Shown: positions 5,451-15,432, numbered from the stretch's first letter. The stretch is DNA of 64,000 nucleotides from Flavobacterium soli DSM 19725 (GCF_000422705.1 NZ_AUGO01000003.1:124001-188000), one strand, 5' to 3'. Numbers and translations are program-made. The notes: generated from the letters alone by a model not told the origin.

Positions 5451-7940
5451 TTATTTCTTTTTTAACTCTTCTATTTTAGCATCCACTTCTGCTTCAGTAC
5501 CTTCTATAGTGTCATTAACTGTTTCAAGTGTTTTACCATCGGCAGAAATTGTTGTTGAACTAACAATTGCTTTTACGACTCCGTTGATATTGCTTTTTTC
5601 AATATTAACTTCCTTAGAAAGGGTCTTGTTTGCAAAACTTGCCTGATTATGTTCACAAGTCGGATTGGTGCAGCCTTTTGCAATACATTCTTCTTTGGTC
5701 ATGTTGAGGCATTTTTCATTGGCCACACAACATGGTTTCTGATGAGAAGAAGTACTTCCATCCATAGAATGCCCTCCTAAAATTGGAGCAATTACCAATC
5801 CGATCAAACAAGTTAACTTGATCAAGATGTTCATTGAAGGCCCAGAAGTATCCTTGAACGGATCTCCAACAGTATCTCCTGTAACGGCTGCCTTGTGAGC
5901 GTCTGAACCTTTATAGGTCATCTCTCCATTAATCATTACTCCAGCTTCGAAAGATTTCTTGGCGTTGTCCCAAGCTCCACCAGCGTTGTTTTGGAAGACT
6001 GCCCAAAGCACTCCCGAAACGGTAACTCCGGCCATATAACCTCCTAGCATTTCGGCAATTAATTGGTTGTTGTCTCCATAAACCAGTTTTCCTAATAGCA
6101 CGATCGCAATCGGGAAACCAATAGTCAAGATTCCAGGCAACATCATTTCGCGTAAAGCGGCTTTTGTAGAAATCTCCACACATTTCCCATATTCAGGTTT
6201 TCCAGTTCCTTCCATGATTCCTGGAATTTCCTTGAACTGACGACGTACTTCATACACCATATCCATAGCTGCTTTTCCTACTGAATTCATTGCCAAGGCA
6301 GAGAAAACAACTGGAATCATTCCTCCAACGAATAACATGGCTAGAACTGGTGCTTTGAAAATATTAATACCGTCGATTCCTGTAAAGGTTACATAAGCGG
6401 CAAATAAAGCCAATGAGGTCAATGCTGCAGAAGCAATTGCAAAACCTTTTCCTGTTGCAGCAGTTGTGTTTCCAACAGAATCCAAGATGTCGGTACGAGT
6501 TCTAACTTCTTTTGGTAACTCGCTCATTTCGGCAATTCCACCTGCGTTATCAGAGATTGGTCCGAAAGCGTCGATTGCCAATTGCATTGCCGTTGTTGCC
6601 ATCATAGCCGAAGCCGCAAGTGCAACTCCGTAGAAACCAGCGAATGCATACGATGCCCAGATCGCTCCTGCAAATAGCAAAACGGTTGGAAAGGTAGAAA
6701 TCATTCCGGTTGCCAAACCAGCAATCACGTTGGTTCCCGCACCAGTAGATGATTTTTGAACGATTGCCAAAACTGGTTTTGTACCCAATCCTGTGTAATA
6801 TTCAGTTACAGATGAAATAACACCACCTACAACCAATCCAACAATTGTAGCATAAAACACCCTCATCGAAGAGATGTCTTTCAAACCTTCGCCATAGAAT
6901 TCCATTTTCATTACCTCTGGCAACATATATTTTACCAAAACAAAGCAAGATATGGCAGTCAATACGATAGAAACCCAGTTTCCAACATTTAAAGCACCTT
7001 GCACTTGTTTTTCTTTTGCATCATCACTTGAAATTTTAACCAACATGGTTCCGATGATTGAAAATAGAATTCCGAAACCTGCAATTGCCATTGGTAATAA
7101 GATTGGTCCAATTCCGCCGAAAGCATCAGCAATACTTCCGCCCATATCTTTGATCACATAATTTCCTAAAACCATTGCCGCTAGAACAGTTGCCACATAC
7201 GAACCGAACAAATCGGCACCCATTCCTGCAACGTCACCCACGTTATCGCCCACGTTATCAGCAATTGTAGCAGGATTACGAGGATCATCCTCCGGAATTC
7301 CTGCTTCAACTTTACCAACTAAATCGGCACCAACATCAGCTGCTTTTGTATAAATACCGCCACCTACTCTTGCAAACAAAGCGATAGATTCAGCTCCAAG
7401 GGAGAATCCTGCCAAAGTTTCCAAAACGATGGTCATTTGCTCGGTTGACGTCCAAACGCCACCCATAAAATAATGGAATAAGATGATAAAAAATCCTGTT
7501 AGCCCAAGAACAGCCAGACCTGCAACACCAAGTCCCATCACAGTCCCTCCGCTAAAAGAAACCTTCAAGGCTTGAGGCAAGCTTGTTCGTGCGGCTTGGG
7601 TGGTCCTAACGTTTGTTTTGGTGGCAATCTTCATTCCCATATTTCCCGCAAGGGCAGAAAAAAAGGCTCCAAAAATGAAAGCCACTACGATTAAAATATG
7701 TGTTGTCGGGACAACGAAAGAAATTCCTGCTAAAGCAATACTAGCACCAATCACGAAGATGGCTAATAACCGGTATTCTGCTTTCAGGAAAGCCAAGGCA
7801 CCTTCATAAATGTAATCTGAAATTTCTTTCATCTTTCCATCACCGGCATCTTGTTTTAAAACCCAGGATCTCTTGACTGCCATGAAGGCCAATCCAATAA
7901 ATGCCATCACTAACGGCACATAAATCATGAATGATTCCAT
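5451..7940 (-). CDS. hppA: Membrane-bound K+-dependent ion-pumping pyrophosphatase with Cys-rich tail
   Basis: Hydrolyses PPi and pumps H+ (or Na+) across the inner membrane. 829 aa with about 16 membrane segments. DVGADLVGK (202-210) and the Asp-rich DDPRNPATIADNVGDNVGD (218-236) form the PPi/Mg site. GNTTAATGKG (490-499) has Ala at 494 and Gly at 497, where K+-independent enzymes carry Lys and Thr, so this is the K+-dependent type. The usual enzyme ends near ILGG (723). Residues 724-829 are an extra soluble tail with six Cys within about 30 residues, then a Thr/Glu/Lys-rich end. Ion specificity cannot be read confidently. Soluble PPase lies just upstream on the same strand. Confidence 0.95.
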   Translation of the reverse strand: MESFMIYVPLVMAFIGLAFMAVKRSWVLKQDAGDGKMKEISDYIYEGALAFLKAEYRLLAIFVIGASIALAGISFVVPTTHILIVVAFIFGAFFSALAGNMGMKIATKTNVRTTQAARTSLPQALKVSFSGGTVMGLGVAGLAVLGLTGFFIILFHYFMGGVWTSTEQMTIVLETLAGFSLGAESIALFARVGGGIYTKAADVGADLVGKVEAGIPEDDPRNPATIADNVGDNVGDVAGMGADLFGSYVATVLAAMVLGNYVIKDMGGSIADAFGGIGPILLPMAIAGFGILFSIIGTMLVKISSDDAKEKQVQGALNVGNWVSIVLTAISCFVLVKYMLPEVMKMEFYGEGLKDISSMRVFYATIVGLVVGGVISSVTEYYTGLGTKPVLAIVQKSSTGAGTNVIAGLATGMISTFPTVLLFAGAIWASYAFAGFYGVALAASAMMATTAMQLAIDAFGPISDNAGGIAEMSELPKEVRTRTDILDSVGNTTAATGKGFAIASAALTSLALFAAYVTFTGIDGINIFKAPVLAMLFVGGMIPVVFSALAMNSVGKAAMDMVYEVRRQFKEIPGIMEGTGKPEYGKCVEISTKAALREMMLPGILTIGFPIAIVLLGKLVYGDNNQLIAEMLGGYMAGVTVSGVLWAVFQNNAGGAWDNAKKSFEAGVMINGEMTYKGSDAHKAAVTGDTVGDPFKDTSGPSMNILIKLTCLIGLVIAPILGGHSMDGSTSSHQKPCCVANEKCLNMTKEECIAKGCTNPTCEHNQASFANKTLSKEVNIEKSNINGVVKAIVSSTTISADGKTLETVNDTIEGTEAEVDAKIEELKKK

Positions 7941-8123
7941 ATAAATAATTTTTGGTATTTGTTAATATTATGTAAATATAACAAAACACCTCTAAACAAA
8001 AAAGCAATATTCATATTAGACTATGGCTTTTTTTATCAGATTAGCAGTATAGAATTATTTAGAATAGATTTCATGTTATGGAGAAGTGCTGTGTCATTGC
8101 CTTCCGTCTCAAAACTTGACCTC

Positions 8124-8160
8124 AAAAAAAAAGCAACGTCCGAATTTCGAATGTTGCTTT
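8124..8160 (-). terminator. Rho-independent terminator after ppa
   Basis: On the minus strand AAAGCAAC pairs with GTTGCTTT around an inner CGAA/TTCG helix, followed by nine T (8124-8132 on the plus strand are A). It ends the ppa transcript before hppA, so the two pyrophosphatase genes are probably separate units. Confidence 0.85.
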
Positions 8161-8181
8161 CTTATAGTATTTGTATCGTTT

Positions 8182-8718
8182 TTAGAACTGTTTGATACTG
8201 AATAGACCTTTTGGTTTATTAGGAATATCATCAAAACGTTTAGTACATTCTGCAATAATGGCATACGCCTCGTTTACATCACCCCAACCTTCAACATCTA
8301 CTTTCTTGTTTTCCAAATCTTTATAAACTTGAAAAAAGTGCTCGATTTCTTTTAATAAGTGACCATTGATATCTGAAAGATTTTCCAATGAATTCCAGAT
8401 TGGATCAGAAACCGGAACACAGATGATTTTTTCGTCTGGTCCTTTATCGTCTGCCATGTGGAATACTCCAATTGGCTTAACCTCCATTACACATCCAGGA
8501 AAAGTTGGTTCGTTTACCAAAACCAAAACATCTAGAGGATCTCCATCTAATGCTAATGTTTCTGGAATAAATCCGTAATCTGCAGGATACATCATTGACG
8601 AAAATAACATTCTGTCAAAGCGCATTCTTTTTATTTCAAAATCGTATTCGTATTTGTTTCTGCTTCCTCTTGGTATTTCGATTAACACATCGAAAGTTGT
8701 TAGTTTGTCTGCTGTCAT
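8182..8718 (-). CDS. ppa: Soluble inorganic pyrophosphatase (family I)
   Basis: Hydrolyses PPi to phosphate in the cytoplasm and drives biosynthetic reactions forward. 178 aa, usual for bacterial family I. The signature DGDPLDVLV begins at residue 58 with metal-binding Asp58, Asp60 and Asp63. YPADYGF (44-50) and EIPRGSRNKYEYD (14-26) supply further substrate contacts. A second, membrane PPase is encoded next door; such pairs may split PPi between energy saving and removal. A -7 box lies about 35 bases upstream. Confidence 0.96.
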   Translation of the reverse strand: MTADKLTTFDVLIEIPRGSRNKYEYDFEIKRMRFDRMLFSSMMYPADYGFIPETLALDGDPLDVLVLVNEPTFPGCVMEVKPIGVFHMADDKGPDEKIICVPVSDPIWNSLENLSDINGHLLKEIEHFFQVYKDLENKKVDVEGWGDVNEAYAIIAECTKRFDDIPNKPKGLFSIKQF

Positions 8719-8751
8719 TTTACTTTTTTTTCTTATCTAAATTTCAGAGTG

Positions 8752-8785
8752 CAAAAGTAAGCAAACATTGGTGTTTTACAACAAA
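8752..8785 (-). promoter_or_regulatory. Putative promoter of ppa
   Basis: Reading the minus strand, TTTG (8785-8782) is followed after 22 bases by TACTTTTG (8759-8752), matching TAnnTTTG. The spacer is one or two bases longer than usual. The ppa start at 8718 follows 33 bases after the -7 box. Confidence 0.5.
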
Positions 8786-8950
8786 AAAAAGGTGTTATAT
8801 CTGTATAATTTTTATGTAAATAAATCGGGCTAAATTGCTCAAATTTAAAATAGTTCAACAATAAAACAGATTGAATAAATTTGGAAACTGTTTTATGAAT
8901 ATTCTTAAAAAAAACACACGCTTTTATGCGATTTATATTAAAAGTAAAAT

Positions 8951-9553
8951 TCAATAATTTGTTTTCCTTCCTCTTTTTTCGAGGTAATAATGCCACAACA
9001 CAAAACTTGCAATAGAACGATGAGGACTCCACTTTTCGGCATAGGTTTCCATTTCCAACTTGTCGTGGATGTCAAGCAATTCCTTTATAGTATTGATGAT
9101 GGCAATGTCACCAAGCGGAATAATATCGGGCGTTTGCAGGCAAAACATCAAATAGACATCAATGGTCCAATTGCCAATTCCTTTTATCTTGATGAGTTCA
9201 TCCCTAACTTGCTGGCTCGATTTTTCGGGCAAACTTTCTAAATCGAGTTCTTTGTTCACAATGGCTGTTGCCAATGCTTTGATGTAGCTTGTTTTCTGAC
9301 GGCTTACTCCTGCATTTCTAAATTCTTCATCCGATAAGGAAAGTAATTCATGAGGTTGAAATGCCTCTACTTTGGCACTTAATTTAACAAAAGTTGCCTT
9401 TGCAGAATCTATAGAAACTTGTTGTTCTAATATCAATAAAGCCAGTGTTGCAAATCCTTGAGGGCGTTTTGGAATGATTGGTAATCCATATTGATCGATG
9501 ATTCGTTTGAAAACGGGATCTTTTTCTAGTAGAAAATCTAGTGCTTCTTTCAT
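8951..9553 (-). CDS. DNA-3-methyladenine glycosylase (AlkA/HhH-GPD family)
   Basis: Removes alkylated bases in base excision repair. 200 aa, the short form without the N-terminal AlkA domain. The helix-hairpin-helix is in IKIKGIGNWTIDVYLMFCL, followed by PLGDIAI with the catalytic Asp at the expected place. LALLILEQQVSIDSA is the typical leading helix. No Cys cluster for an iron-sulphur centre, so AlkA-like rather than Nth/MutY. The 230 bases between it and ppa hold the ppa promoter and AT-rich sequence. Nearest neighbour downstream is ppa, with no functional link. Confidence 0.88.
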   Translation of the reverse strand: MKEALDFLLEKDPVFKRIIDQYGLPIIPKRPQGFATLALLILEQQVSIDSAKATFVKLSAKVEAFQPHELLSLSDEEFRNAGVSRQKTSYIKALATAIVNKELDLESLPEKSSQQVRDELIKIKGIGNWTIDVYLMFCLQTPDIIPLGDIAIINTIKELLDIHDKLEMETYAEKWSPHRSIASFVLWHYYLEKRGRKTNY

Positions 9554-9586
9554 ATTTCAATCACGAGTACACAAAGATCATAAAGT

Positions 9587-12061
9587 TTAAAAATAAAACC
9601 CGAACGAACCTTTTATTCCAAAATTCGTAGTTTGTGGTGTGATATAACTCCCTCTCCAAGCAAATTCGATTCTGAACACTTTAAAGATATTTCCAATTCC
9701 GGCATTGTATTCCCAATAAAAATCTTCTGGAGCACGATACACCAATCCCGAAGCATTGATGGCTCGATTTCCATCTGTAATCGTTCCATAAACACCTTTG
9801 AAACCTATAGTTTCTCTCCAGTTTAATTTTCGCAACAGCGGAATTCTAGAAAAAATTCGTCCTCCGAAATTGTGTTGTAATTGAAAAGTTGCATACGTAT
9901 CTGCTTGAAATTCATAAAAATCAAGCAAGTTAAAGGTATTTTCGATCACAAAATAAGTTTGATTTCCTGGAACGATACTCATCAATCCAAGTGGCACATT
10001 TCCGTAGGTTTTTCCCAATTCCATGATATAATCCAAACGACCAAATCCTCCTATATTGATAGGTTGCTTATAGTATAATTGAACTTTTTCATATTTAAAA
10101 TCACTATCCAAAACACCTTTCAAACCTTGGCTATAATTCACAAAAAACCTTGGAAAAGGATTATCCACAATACTTCTTTCCACACCATAACCAACGGTTT
10201 TTCGGCCCGGAGTATAATCAATTTGGAAATTGAGCTCGGATTGTTTTACATCGCCTCTGGTTGTTGTAAAAGTATCATCAGTATAATAATCCAAGCTAAA
10301 TGTTTTTGAAGCAGATTCCAATGTTCGATAAGAAAATCCTGTCTGAAGGGTTAAATTTCGAACAGGTTCTATTTCTAATGCAACAGAAGTCAGGTTGATA
10401 TTGGTTAATTTTCCATTATTCCCACTAGTAAAAAGTGCTGATGAGGCAAAGCTTCTACCCAAAACATCATTTGTGGTGGTGAGGCTGGCGCCAATTTGTT
10501 CTACATCTCTCCTATTTCCTCCAGAAATAGTCAATCTGTTTTTGCGGTTCAAGAGCCATTTTCCAGAAATCCCATATTTGAATTTATTATCGTCAAAACC
10601 ATAGGCGGTATAGCCCTGAAGACGCCACATATCATTTGGTCCAAAATAGGTTCGACCACCCACTCTAATTCTAAAACCTTCTACTTCATTGAAACCAAAT
10701 GTTGAAAATATCGGGCCAATGTCAAAATTTCCCTTTTGGATATAACCACTTCCCAGAATCGAAACCAAATCATATAATTGCCTGAATTTTTTATTGGTTT
10801 GCAACGTATCCAGCATTTTATAGATCCCCTTTTCATCTTTGTTTAGATTTTCAAAACGATTTTCTTCCCAAAAATCATCGTCTCGGGTATACACCGTATC
10901 GTCAAAATCATTGACTTCCTCTTTGTAGAAATCAGTTGGTTTTTCCTTATCGAATTCATGATTTCGGAACATCGTGGTCCGTTTTCCATAAACGCCTCGC
11001 GATTTTTCTTTTTTATTCAAAGCAAAATCGGTCATCATATAATCTCTTGTTAGCAAGAAAACCGAATCATTGAGCACTTCGAATTCTTGCTCAATATAAA
11101 TCTCCTTGACCCAGTTAATGTTGGCACTTTTTGAAGCCTGAAGATTAATGTCTTTGATCGCCCAAGTGGAATCATTTACCCAAAAATCGCCTTTGAAAGT
11201 AAGTTCGTTTGGACGTCGAGGATAATATACGATATTGTAGCACCATTTTTTATCGATGAAAGCACTGTCGACCAATCTATAATTATAAACATCAATTCCT
11301 GTACGAGAAAGCGGACTGGTAAAGGCCTTGTCAAAAAATTTCAGGTAATTATCATAGATATCATATTCTGCATATAAATCTTTGATAAAAGCAATAATCT
11401 GTTGATTTGTATTGAAACCTGAATTTTTATTGGCTTTCAGAATTTCTTTTACCTTTCCGCGAACATTATCACCATATACATTAGAAAGCGCTTCGTTGAT
11501 AAAAATTGGCAAATAGGTTTTCCCTGTAACACTTGAAGTATCAACAGAATTGAACACGAACTCCATTCCTTTGAACACTCGGCTTTTCATAAAAGCTCTA
11601 TCAATCGTATTCATGTCGAACTCTACCTTTTCATATTTTTCCATTTCATATTGCTTGAATTGTCGCAAACCGTTGTTGCGTTTTCGAGCCCATATTTTTC
11701 GGAGAATATCAATGGCAGGATTATTTTTTTTGGAAGTCTTTCCGCTATATACTTTTACTTCGGCTAATTCTTCTCCAGAAACCAAAACGATTTTCATATC
11801 ATAGGTTACCGCTTTTTCAAGTTGTATTTCTTGGGTAGTATAGCCAATAAAGGAAACCGAAAGTGTTTTTCTATTTTGTGAAGATTCTAGATAAAAACGT
11901 CCGTCTTCATTTGTAATCATTCCTTCCGAAGTACCTAAAAAAGCAACGCTTGCATAAGCAACAGGTTGTTTATTTTCGTCTAAAACCACTCCGCTAACCT
12001 TGGTTTGGGCTACTACAATATTGGCTATCAATAAAAATAATCCTAAAAATATATTCTTCAT
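9587..12061 (-). CDS. DUF5686 outer-membrane protein with carboxypeptidase-regulatory-like domain
   Basis: 824 aa from the ATG at 12061, which gives a clean signal peptide (MKNIFLGLFLLIANIVVAQ). The longer frame adds 38 residues with no such signal. Residues ~20-100 form a CarboxypepD_reg-like beta domain (VSGVVLDENKQPVAYASVAFLG, then IGYTTQEIQL). The rest follows DUF5686, and the C-terminal half has alternating aromatic strands ending in FGIKGSFGFYF, a typical outer-membrane barrel end. Role unknown, possibly in surface transport or attachment. It lies downstream of pdhB on the same strand with its own likely promoter. Confidence 0.88.
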   Translation of the reverse strand: MKNIFLGLFLLIANIVVAQTKVSGVVLDENKQPVAYASVAFLGTSEGMITNEDGRFYLESSQNRKTLSVSFIGYTTQEIQLEKAVTYDMKIVLVSGEELAEVKVYSGKTSKKNNPAIDILRKIWARKRNNGLRQFKQYEMEKYEKVEFDMNTIDRAFMKSRVFKGMEFVFNSVDTSSVTGKTYLPIFINEALSNVYGDNVRGKVKEILKANKNSGFNTNQQIIAFIKDLYAEYDIYDNYLKFFDKAFTSPLSRTGIDVYNYRLVDSAFIDKKWCYNIVYYPRRPNELTFKGDFWVNDSTWAIKDINLQASKSANINWVKEIYIEQEFEVLNDSVFLLTRDYMMTDFALNKKEKSRGVYGKRTTMFRNHEFDKEKPTDFYKEEVNDFDDTVYTRDDDFWEENRFENLNKDEKGIYKMLDTLQTNKKFRQLYDLVSILGSGYIQKGNFDIGPIFSTFGFNEVEGFRIRVGGRTYFGPNDMWRLQGYTAYGFDDNKFKYGISGKWLLNRKNRLTISGGNRRDVEQIGASLTTTNDVLGRSFASSALFTSGNNGKLTNINLTSVALEIEPVRNLTLQTGFSYRTLESASKTFSLDYYTDDTFTTTRGDVKQSELNFQIDYTPGRKTVGYGVERSIVDNPFPRFFVNYSQGLKGVLDSDFKYEKVQLYYKQPINIGGFGRLDYIMELGKTYGNVPLGLMSIVPGNQTYFVIENTFNLLDFYEFQADTYATFQLQHNFGGRIFSRIPLLRKLNWRETIGFKGVYGTITDGNRAINASGLVYRAPEDFYWEYNAGIGNIFKVFRIEFAWRGSYITPQTTNFGIKGSFGFYF

Positions 12062-12172
12062 ATAGTAATTTATCGTCTTAAAGTCACATTCCAATAAACT
12101 TGGAAAACCGCAGTATGGTTTAGCCAAATCTCCAAAAAAAAACTCCATCAAAGTAACACTCTGATGAAGCTT

Positions 12173-12180
12173 CAAATATA
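12173..12180 (-). promoter_or_regulatory. Possible -7 box upstream of the DUF5686 gene
   Basis: TATATTTG on the minus strand matches TAnnTTTG, 111 bases before the chosen start. The leader would contain a small hairpin (CATCA/TGATG, near 12147-12166). No -33 box stands out. Confidence 0.3.
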
Positions 12181-12266
12181 GTTATTTCGACAATTGAAAA
12201 GTTAGAAATTGTGTTAATTAGATTATTCTAAAATTAACTGTATTTCTGTTACTTAAAATTATCTAA

Positions 12267-13247
12267 TTATTTCTTATATAGTACTTTTTTAACCGCTTTT
12301 ACAACATCTCCTGCATTTGGTAACCACTCTTTCAATAAAGTTGGAGAATAAGGTGCTGGTGTATCTGCCGTTGTAATTCTTTGGATTGGAGCATCAAGAT
12401 AATCGAATGCTTTTTCTTGAACCATGTATGTGATTTCTGAAGCAACACTAGCAAAAGGCCAAGCTTCTTCCAAAACTACTAAACGATTTGTTTTTTTAAC
12501 AGAAGTCAAAATTGTTTCATAATCCATCGGGCGAACTGTTCTCAAATCGATGATTTCGCAAGAGATACCTTCTTTTTCTAATTCGTCAGCAGCAATATGA
12601 GCTTCCTTGATGATTTTACCAAAAGAAACAATAGTTACATCTTTTCCTTCTCTTTTGATATCGGCAACTCCTAAAGGAATTGTATATTCTCCTTCTGGAA
12701 CTTCACCTTTATCACCATACATTTGCTCAGATTCCATGAAAATAACTGGGTCATTATCACGGATAGCTGATTTCAACAATCCTTTTGCATCATAAACAGT
12801 TGACGGAACTACAACTTTCAAACCTGGAGTATTGGCAAACCAGTTTTCAAAAGCTTGTGAGTGTGTCGCTCCTAATTGTCCAGCAGAAGCCGTTGGTCCT
12901 CTAAAAACCATTGGCATAGGAAATTGTCCAGCCGACATCTGACGCATTTTAGCAGCGTTGTTTATAATCTGGTCAATCCCAACCAATGAGAAGTTGAAGG
13001 TCATAAATTCTACAATCGGACGATTACCGTTCATAGCTGAACCAACTGCTATTCCTGCAAAACCAAGCTCGGCAATTGGAGTATCGATAACTCTTTTTGG
13101 TCCGAATTCATCTAACATTCCCTTTGAAGCTTTGTAAGCACCATTATATTCGGCAACTTCCTCACCCATTAAATAAATAGATTCATCACGACGCATTTCT
13201 TCGCTCATCGCTTCACAAATAGCTTCTCTAAATTGGATTGTTTTCAT
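12267..13247 (-). CDS. pdhB: Pyruvate dehydrogenase E1 component, beta subunit
   Basis: Half of the thiamine-diphosphate E1 enzyme that decarboxylates pyruvate and feeds acetyl-CoA synthesis. 326 aa, full length. The N-terminus (REAICEAMSEEMRRDESIYLMGEEVAEYNGAYK) carries the ThDP-contacting Glu region. Later PFASVASEITYMVQEKAFDYLDAPIQRIT and DTPAPYSPTLLKEWLP are diagnostic of E1 beta. The alpha subunit and E2 are not in this window. A branched-chain E1 beta is the main alternative, but the C-terminal pattern favours pyruvate. Confidence 0.92.
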   Translation of the reverse strand: MKTIQFREAICEAMSEEMRRDESIYLMGEEVAEYNGAYKASKGMLDEFGPKRVIDTPIAELGFAGIAVGSAMNGNRPIVEFMTFNFSLVGIDQIINNAAKMRQMSAGQFPMPMVFRGPTASAGQLGATHSQAFENWFANTPGLKVVVPSTVYDAKGLLKSAIRDNDPVIFMESEQMYGDKGEVPEGEYTIPLGVADIKREGKDVTIVSFGKIIKEAHIAADELEKEGISCEIIDLRTVRPMDYETILTSVKKTNRLVVLEEAWPFASVASEITYMVQEKAFDYLDAPIQRITTADTPAPYSPTLLKEWLPNAGDVVKAVKKVLYKK

Positions 13248-13281
13248 ATATCTTTAAATTATCTTCTTAAATTTTGAAACG

Positions 13282-13289
13282 CAAAAATA
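13282..13289 (-). promoter_or_regulatory. Possible -7 box of pdhB
   Basis: TATTTTTG on the minus strand matches TAnnTTTG, 34 bases before the pdhB start. No matching -33 box. The remaining bases of the 279-base divergent gap to etfB show no other structure I can support. Confidence 0.4.
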
Positions 13290-13526
13290 AAAATTAAAAC
13301 CTATATAAAAGCATATTTAAGCTTAAATTAATCAGCTTTACTATACAGATGATTCTTTCGCTATCAATATCAATAAAGCACTCTAGGCCTCGATTTTGCT
13401 AAATCCATCAAAAAACAGCCTACGAAAACGTTATAATTCACAAAAATAGTATGCATGCATAGTTCTTTTTTGAAAATTAAATTGTAATTTCGTCACCGAA
13501 ATACGATAATCTAAATTATAAAAAAG

Positions 13527-14273
13527 ATGAAAATATTAGTTTGCATCAGTCACGTTCCTGATACTACTTCAAAAATTAATTTCACCAATGGCGATTCAGA
13601 ATTTGATACCAACGGCGTTCAATTTGTAATCAACCCTAACGACGAATTCGGATTGACAAGAGCTATTTGGTTTCAAGAACAACAAGGAGCAAATGTTACA
13701 GTGGTAAACGTTGGAGGTCCTGACACGGAGCCAACTTTAAGAAAAGCATTGGCAATTGGAGCAAACGAAGCAATTCGTGTAAACGCTAACCCTACTGACG
13801 GTTTTTTCGTAGCAAAACAATTGGCAGAAGTAATTAAAAATGGTGGTTACGATTTAGTTATCGCTGGAAAAGAATCTTTGGATTACAATGGCGGAATGGT
13901 TCCAGGAATGTTAGCCGGAATCTTAGGATACAACTTCGTAAATTCTTGTACAGAATTAAAAGTAGAGGGAACTTCTGCGACAGCTTCAAGAGAAATCGAT
14001 GGCGGAAAAGAAACCGTTGCAACATCTCTACCTTTAATTATTGGTGGACAAAAAGGTCTTGTTGAAGAAAAAGACTTGAGAATTCCAAACATGAGAGGAA
14101 TTATGACAGCAAGAACAAAAGCCTTGACGGTACTTGAGCCAGTTGCTGCAAACAATAACACGAAAGCAGTGAAATTCGAAAAACCAGCTCCAAAATCGGC
14201 AGTGAAATTAGTAAGTGCAGACAATCTGGATGAATTAATCAATTTATTACACAACGAAGCGAAAGTGATTTAA
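13527..14273 (+). CDS. etfB: Electron transfer flavoprotein, beta subunit
   Basis: With EtfA carries electrons from acyl-CoA dehydrogenases to ETF:quinone oxidoreductase. 248 aa. Begins KILVCISHVPDTTSKINF and contains ALAIGANEAIRV, DLVIAGKESLDYNGGMVPGMLAGILG and the late signature-like RIPNMRGIMTARTK, all standard for EtfB, which binds AMP. Paired with etfA 111 bases downstream. The gap holds a hairpin built from TTTAGATT/AATCTAAA. Confidence 0.95.
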   Translation: MKILVCISHVPDTTSKINFTNGDSEFDTNGVQFVINPNDEFGLTRAIWFQEQQGANVTVVNVGGPDTEPTLRKALAIGANEAIRVNANPTDGFFVAKQLAEVIKNGGYDLVIAGKESLDYNGGMVPGMLAGILGYNFVNSCTELKVEGTSATASREIDGGKETVATSLPLIIGGQKGLVEEKDLRIPNMRGIMTARTKALTVLEPVAANNNTKAVKFEKPAPKSAVKLVSADNLDELINLLHNEAKVI

Positions 14274-14289
14274 GATTGTTGAGTTTAGA

Positions 14290-14378
14290 TTGCAGATGTA
14301 AATTGCAACCATATAAATCTAAAACGACATTTGATTCACTTCAAAAATCTAAAATCATAATTCTAAAATCTAAAATTT
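14290..14378. repeat. ATCTAAA-rich intergenic stretch between etfB and etfA
   Basis: Contains TTTAGATTGCA with matching TGCAA and AAATCTAAA arms, then further copies of AATCTAAAA. No T run follows, so it is not a normal terminator. Similar motifs recur at 15618-15643, 27560-27585 and 46801-46880. Confidence 0.5.
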
Positions 14379-14384
14379 AAGACT

Positions 14385-15353
14385 ATGTCAATATTAATAT
14401 ATGCGGAATCAGCAGAAGGAAAATTCAAGAAAGTAGCTTTCGAATTGGCTTCCTACGCAAAAAAAGTAGCTGAATCATTAGGAACAACTGTAACGGCTGT
14501 AACGGTAAACACAGCAAACGTTTCGGATTTATCAAAATACGGAGTCGATAAAGTATTGAAAGTAAACAACGATAAACTATCAGGTTTTACTGCAAAAGCG
14601 TATGCCGATGTTATCAAACAAGCGGCTCAAAAAGAAGGTGCAAAATTAGTCTTGCTTTCTTCAACTACTGACAGTTTGTATCTTGCTCCACTTGTTGCCG
14701 TTTCTTTGGAAGCTGGTTATGCTTCAAATGTAGTTGGACTTCCAGTAAGCACTTCACCATTTCAAGTAAAAAGAAACGCTTTTTCAAACAAGGCTTTCAA
14801 CATCACTGAAATCACTACCGATGTAAAAGTTCTTGGACTTGCAAAAAACTCTTACGGTGTTTTCGAAAGTGCATCTTCTTTAACCGAAGAAGATTTCAAC
14901 CCAACCATTGGCGACAATGATTTTGGCGTAAAAGTACAATCAGTTGACAAAACTTCAGGAAAAGTAACTATTGCAGATGCAGAAGTTGTTGTTTCTGGAG
15001 GCCGTGGCTTGAAAGGTCCAGAAAACTGGGGAATGCTAGAAGAATTGGCTTCAGTACTTGGTGCCGCAACCGCTTGTTCTAAACCCGTTTCAGATCTTGG
15101 CTGGAGACCTCACAGTGAACACGTTGGACAAACAGGAAAACCTGTAGCCACCAATCTTTATATCGCTGTCGGAATTTCTGGAGCCATCCAGCACATTGCC
15201 GGAATCAACTCTTCTAAAGTAAAAGTGGTCATCAATTCAGATGCCGATGCCCCTTTCTTCAAAGTAGCCGATTACGGAGTTGTAGGAGATGCTTTCGATA
15301 TTGTCCCAAAACTGACTCAAAAATTAAAAGAATTCAAAGCGAATAATTCGTAA
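14385..15353 (+). CDS. etfA: Electron transfer flavoprotein, alpha subunit
   Basis: FAD-binding partner of EtfB. 322 aa, full length. The C-terminal FAD domain shows [21 protein letters not shown], then [23 protein letters not shown] and [16 protein letters not shown], ending [25 protein letters not shown]. All are EtfA hallmarks, including the Arg and Ser/His-Gln contacts to FAD. It is the last gene of the etf pair and is followed by a strong terminator. Confidence 0.96.
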   Translation: MSILIYAESAEGKFKKVAFELASYAKKVAESLGTTVTAVTVNTANVSDLSKYGVDKVLKVNNDKLSGFTAKAYADVIKQAAQKEGAKLVLLSSTTDSLYLAPLVAVSLEAGYASNVVGLPVSTSPFQVKRNAFSNKAFNITEITTDVKVLGLAKNSYGVFESASSLTEEDFNPTIGDNDFGVKVQSVDKTSGKVTIADAEVVVSGGRGLKGPENWGMLEELASVLGAATACSKPVSDLGWRPHSEHVGQTGKPVATNLYIAVGISGAIQHIAGINSSKVKVVINSDADAPFFKVADYGVVGDAFDIVPKLTQKLKEFKANNS

Positions 15354-15379
15354 ATATTTTTTTAAATTGTGCCCATATT

Positions 15380-15431
15380 AGGGCTATCTAAATCTAGATA
15401 GAAATATCCACTTTTAGATAGCCCTTTTTTT
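15380..15431 (+). terminator. Rho-independent terminator after etfA
   Basis: AGGGCTATCTAAA (15380-15392) pairs perfectly with TTTAGATAGCCCT (15413-15425), 13 base pairs, followed by a T run to 15431. Confidence 0.88.
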
Positions 15432-15432
15432 A

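Noticed and set aside
5255..5479. 74-aa plus-strand frame covering element copy A and the hppA terminator
   Set aside because: It reads through a structured repeat and a terminator and ends inside hppA; no coding signal.
5929..6183. 84-aa minus-strand frame within hppA
   Set aside because: Out-of-frame shadow of the conserved pyrophosphatase sequence.
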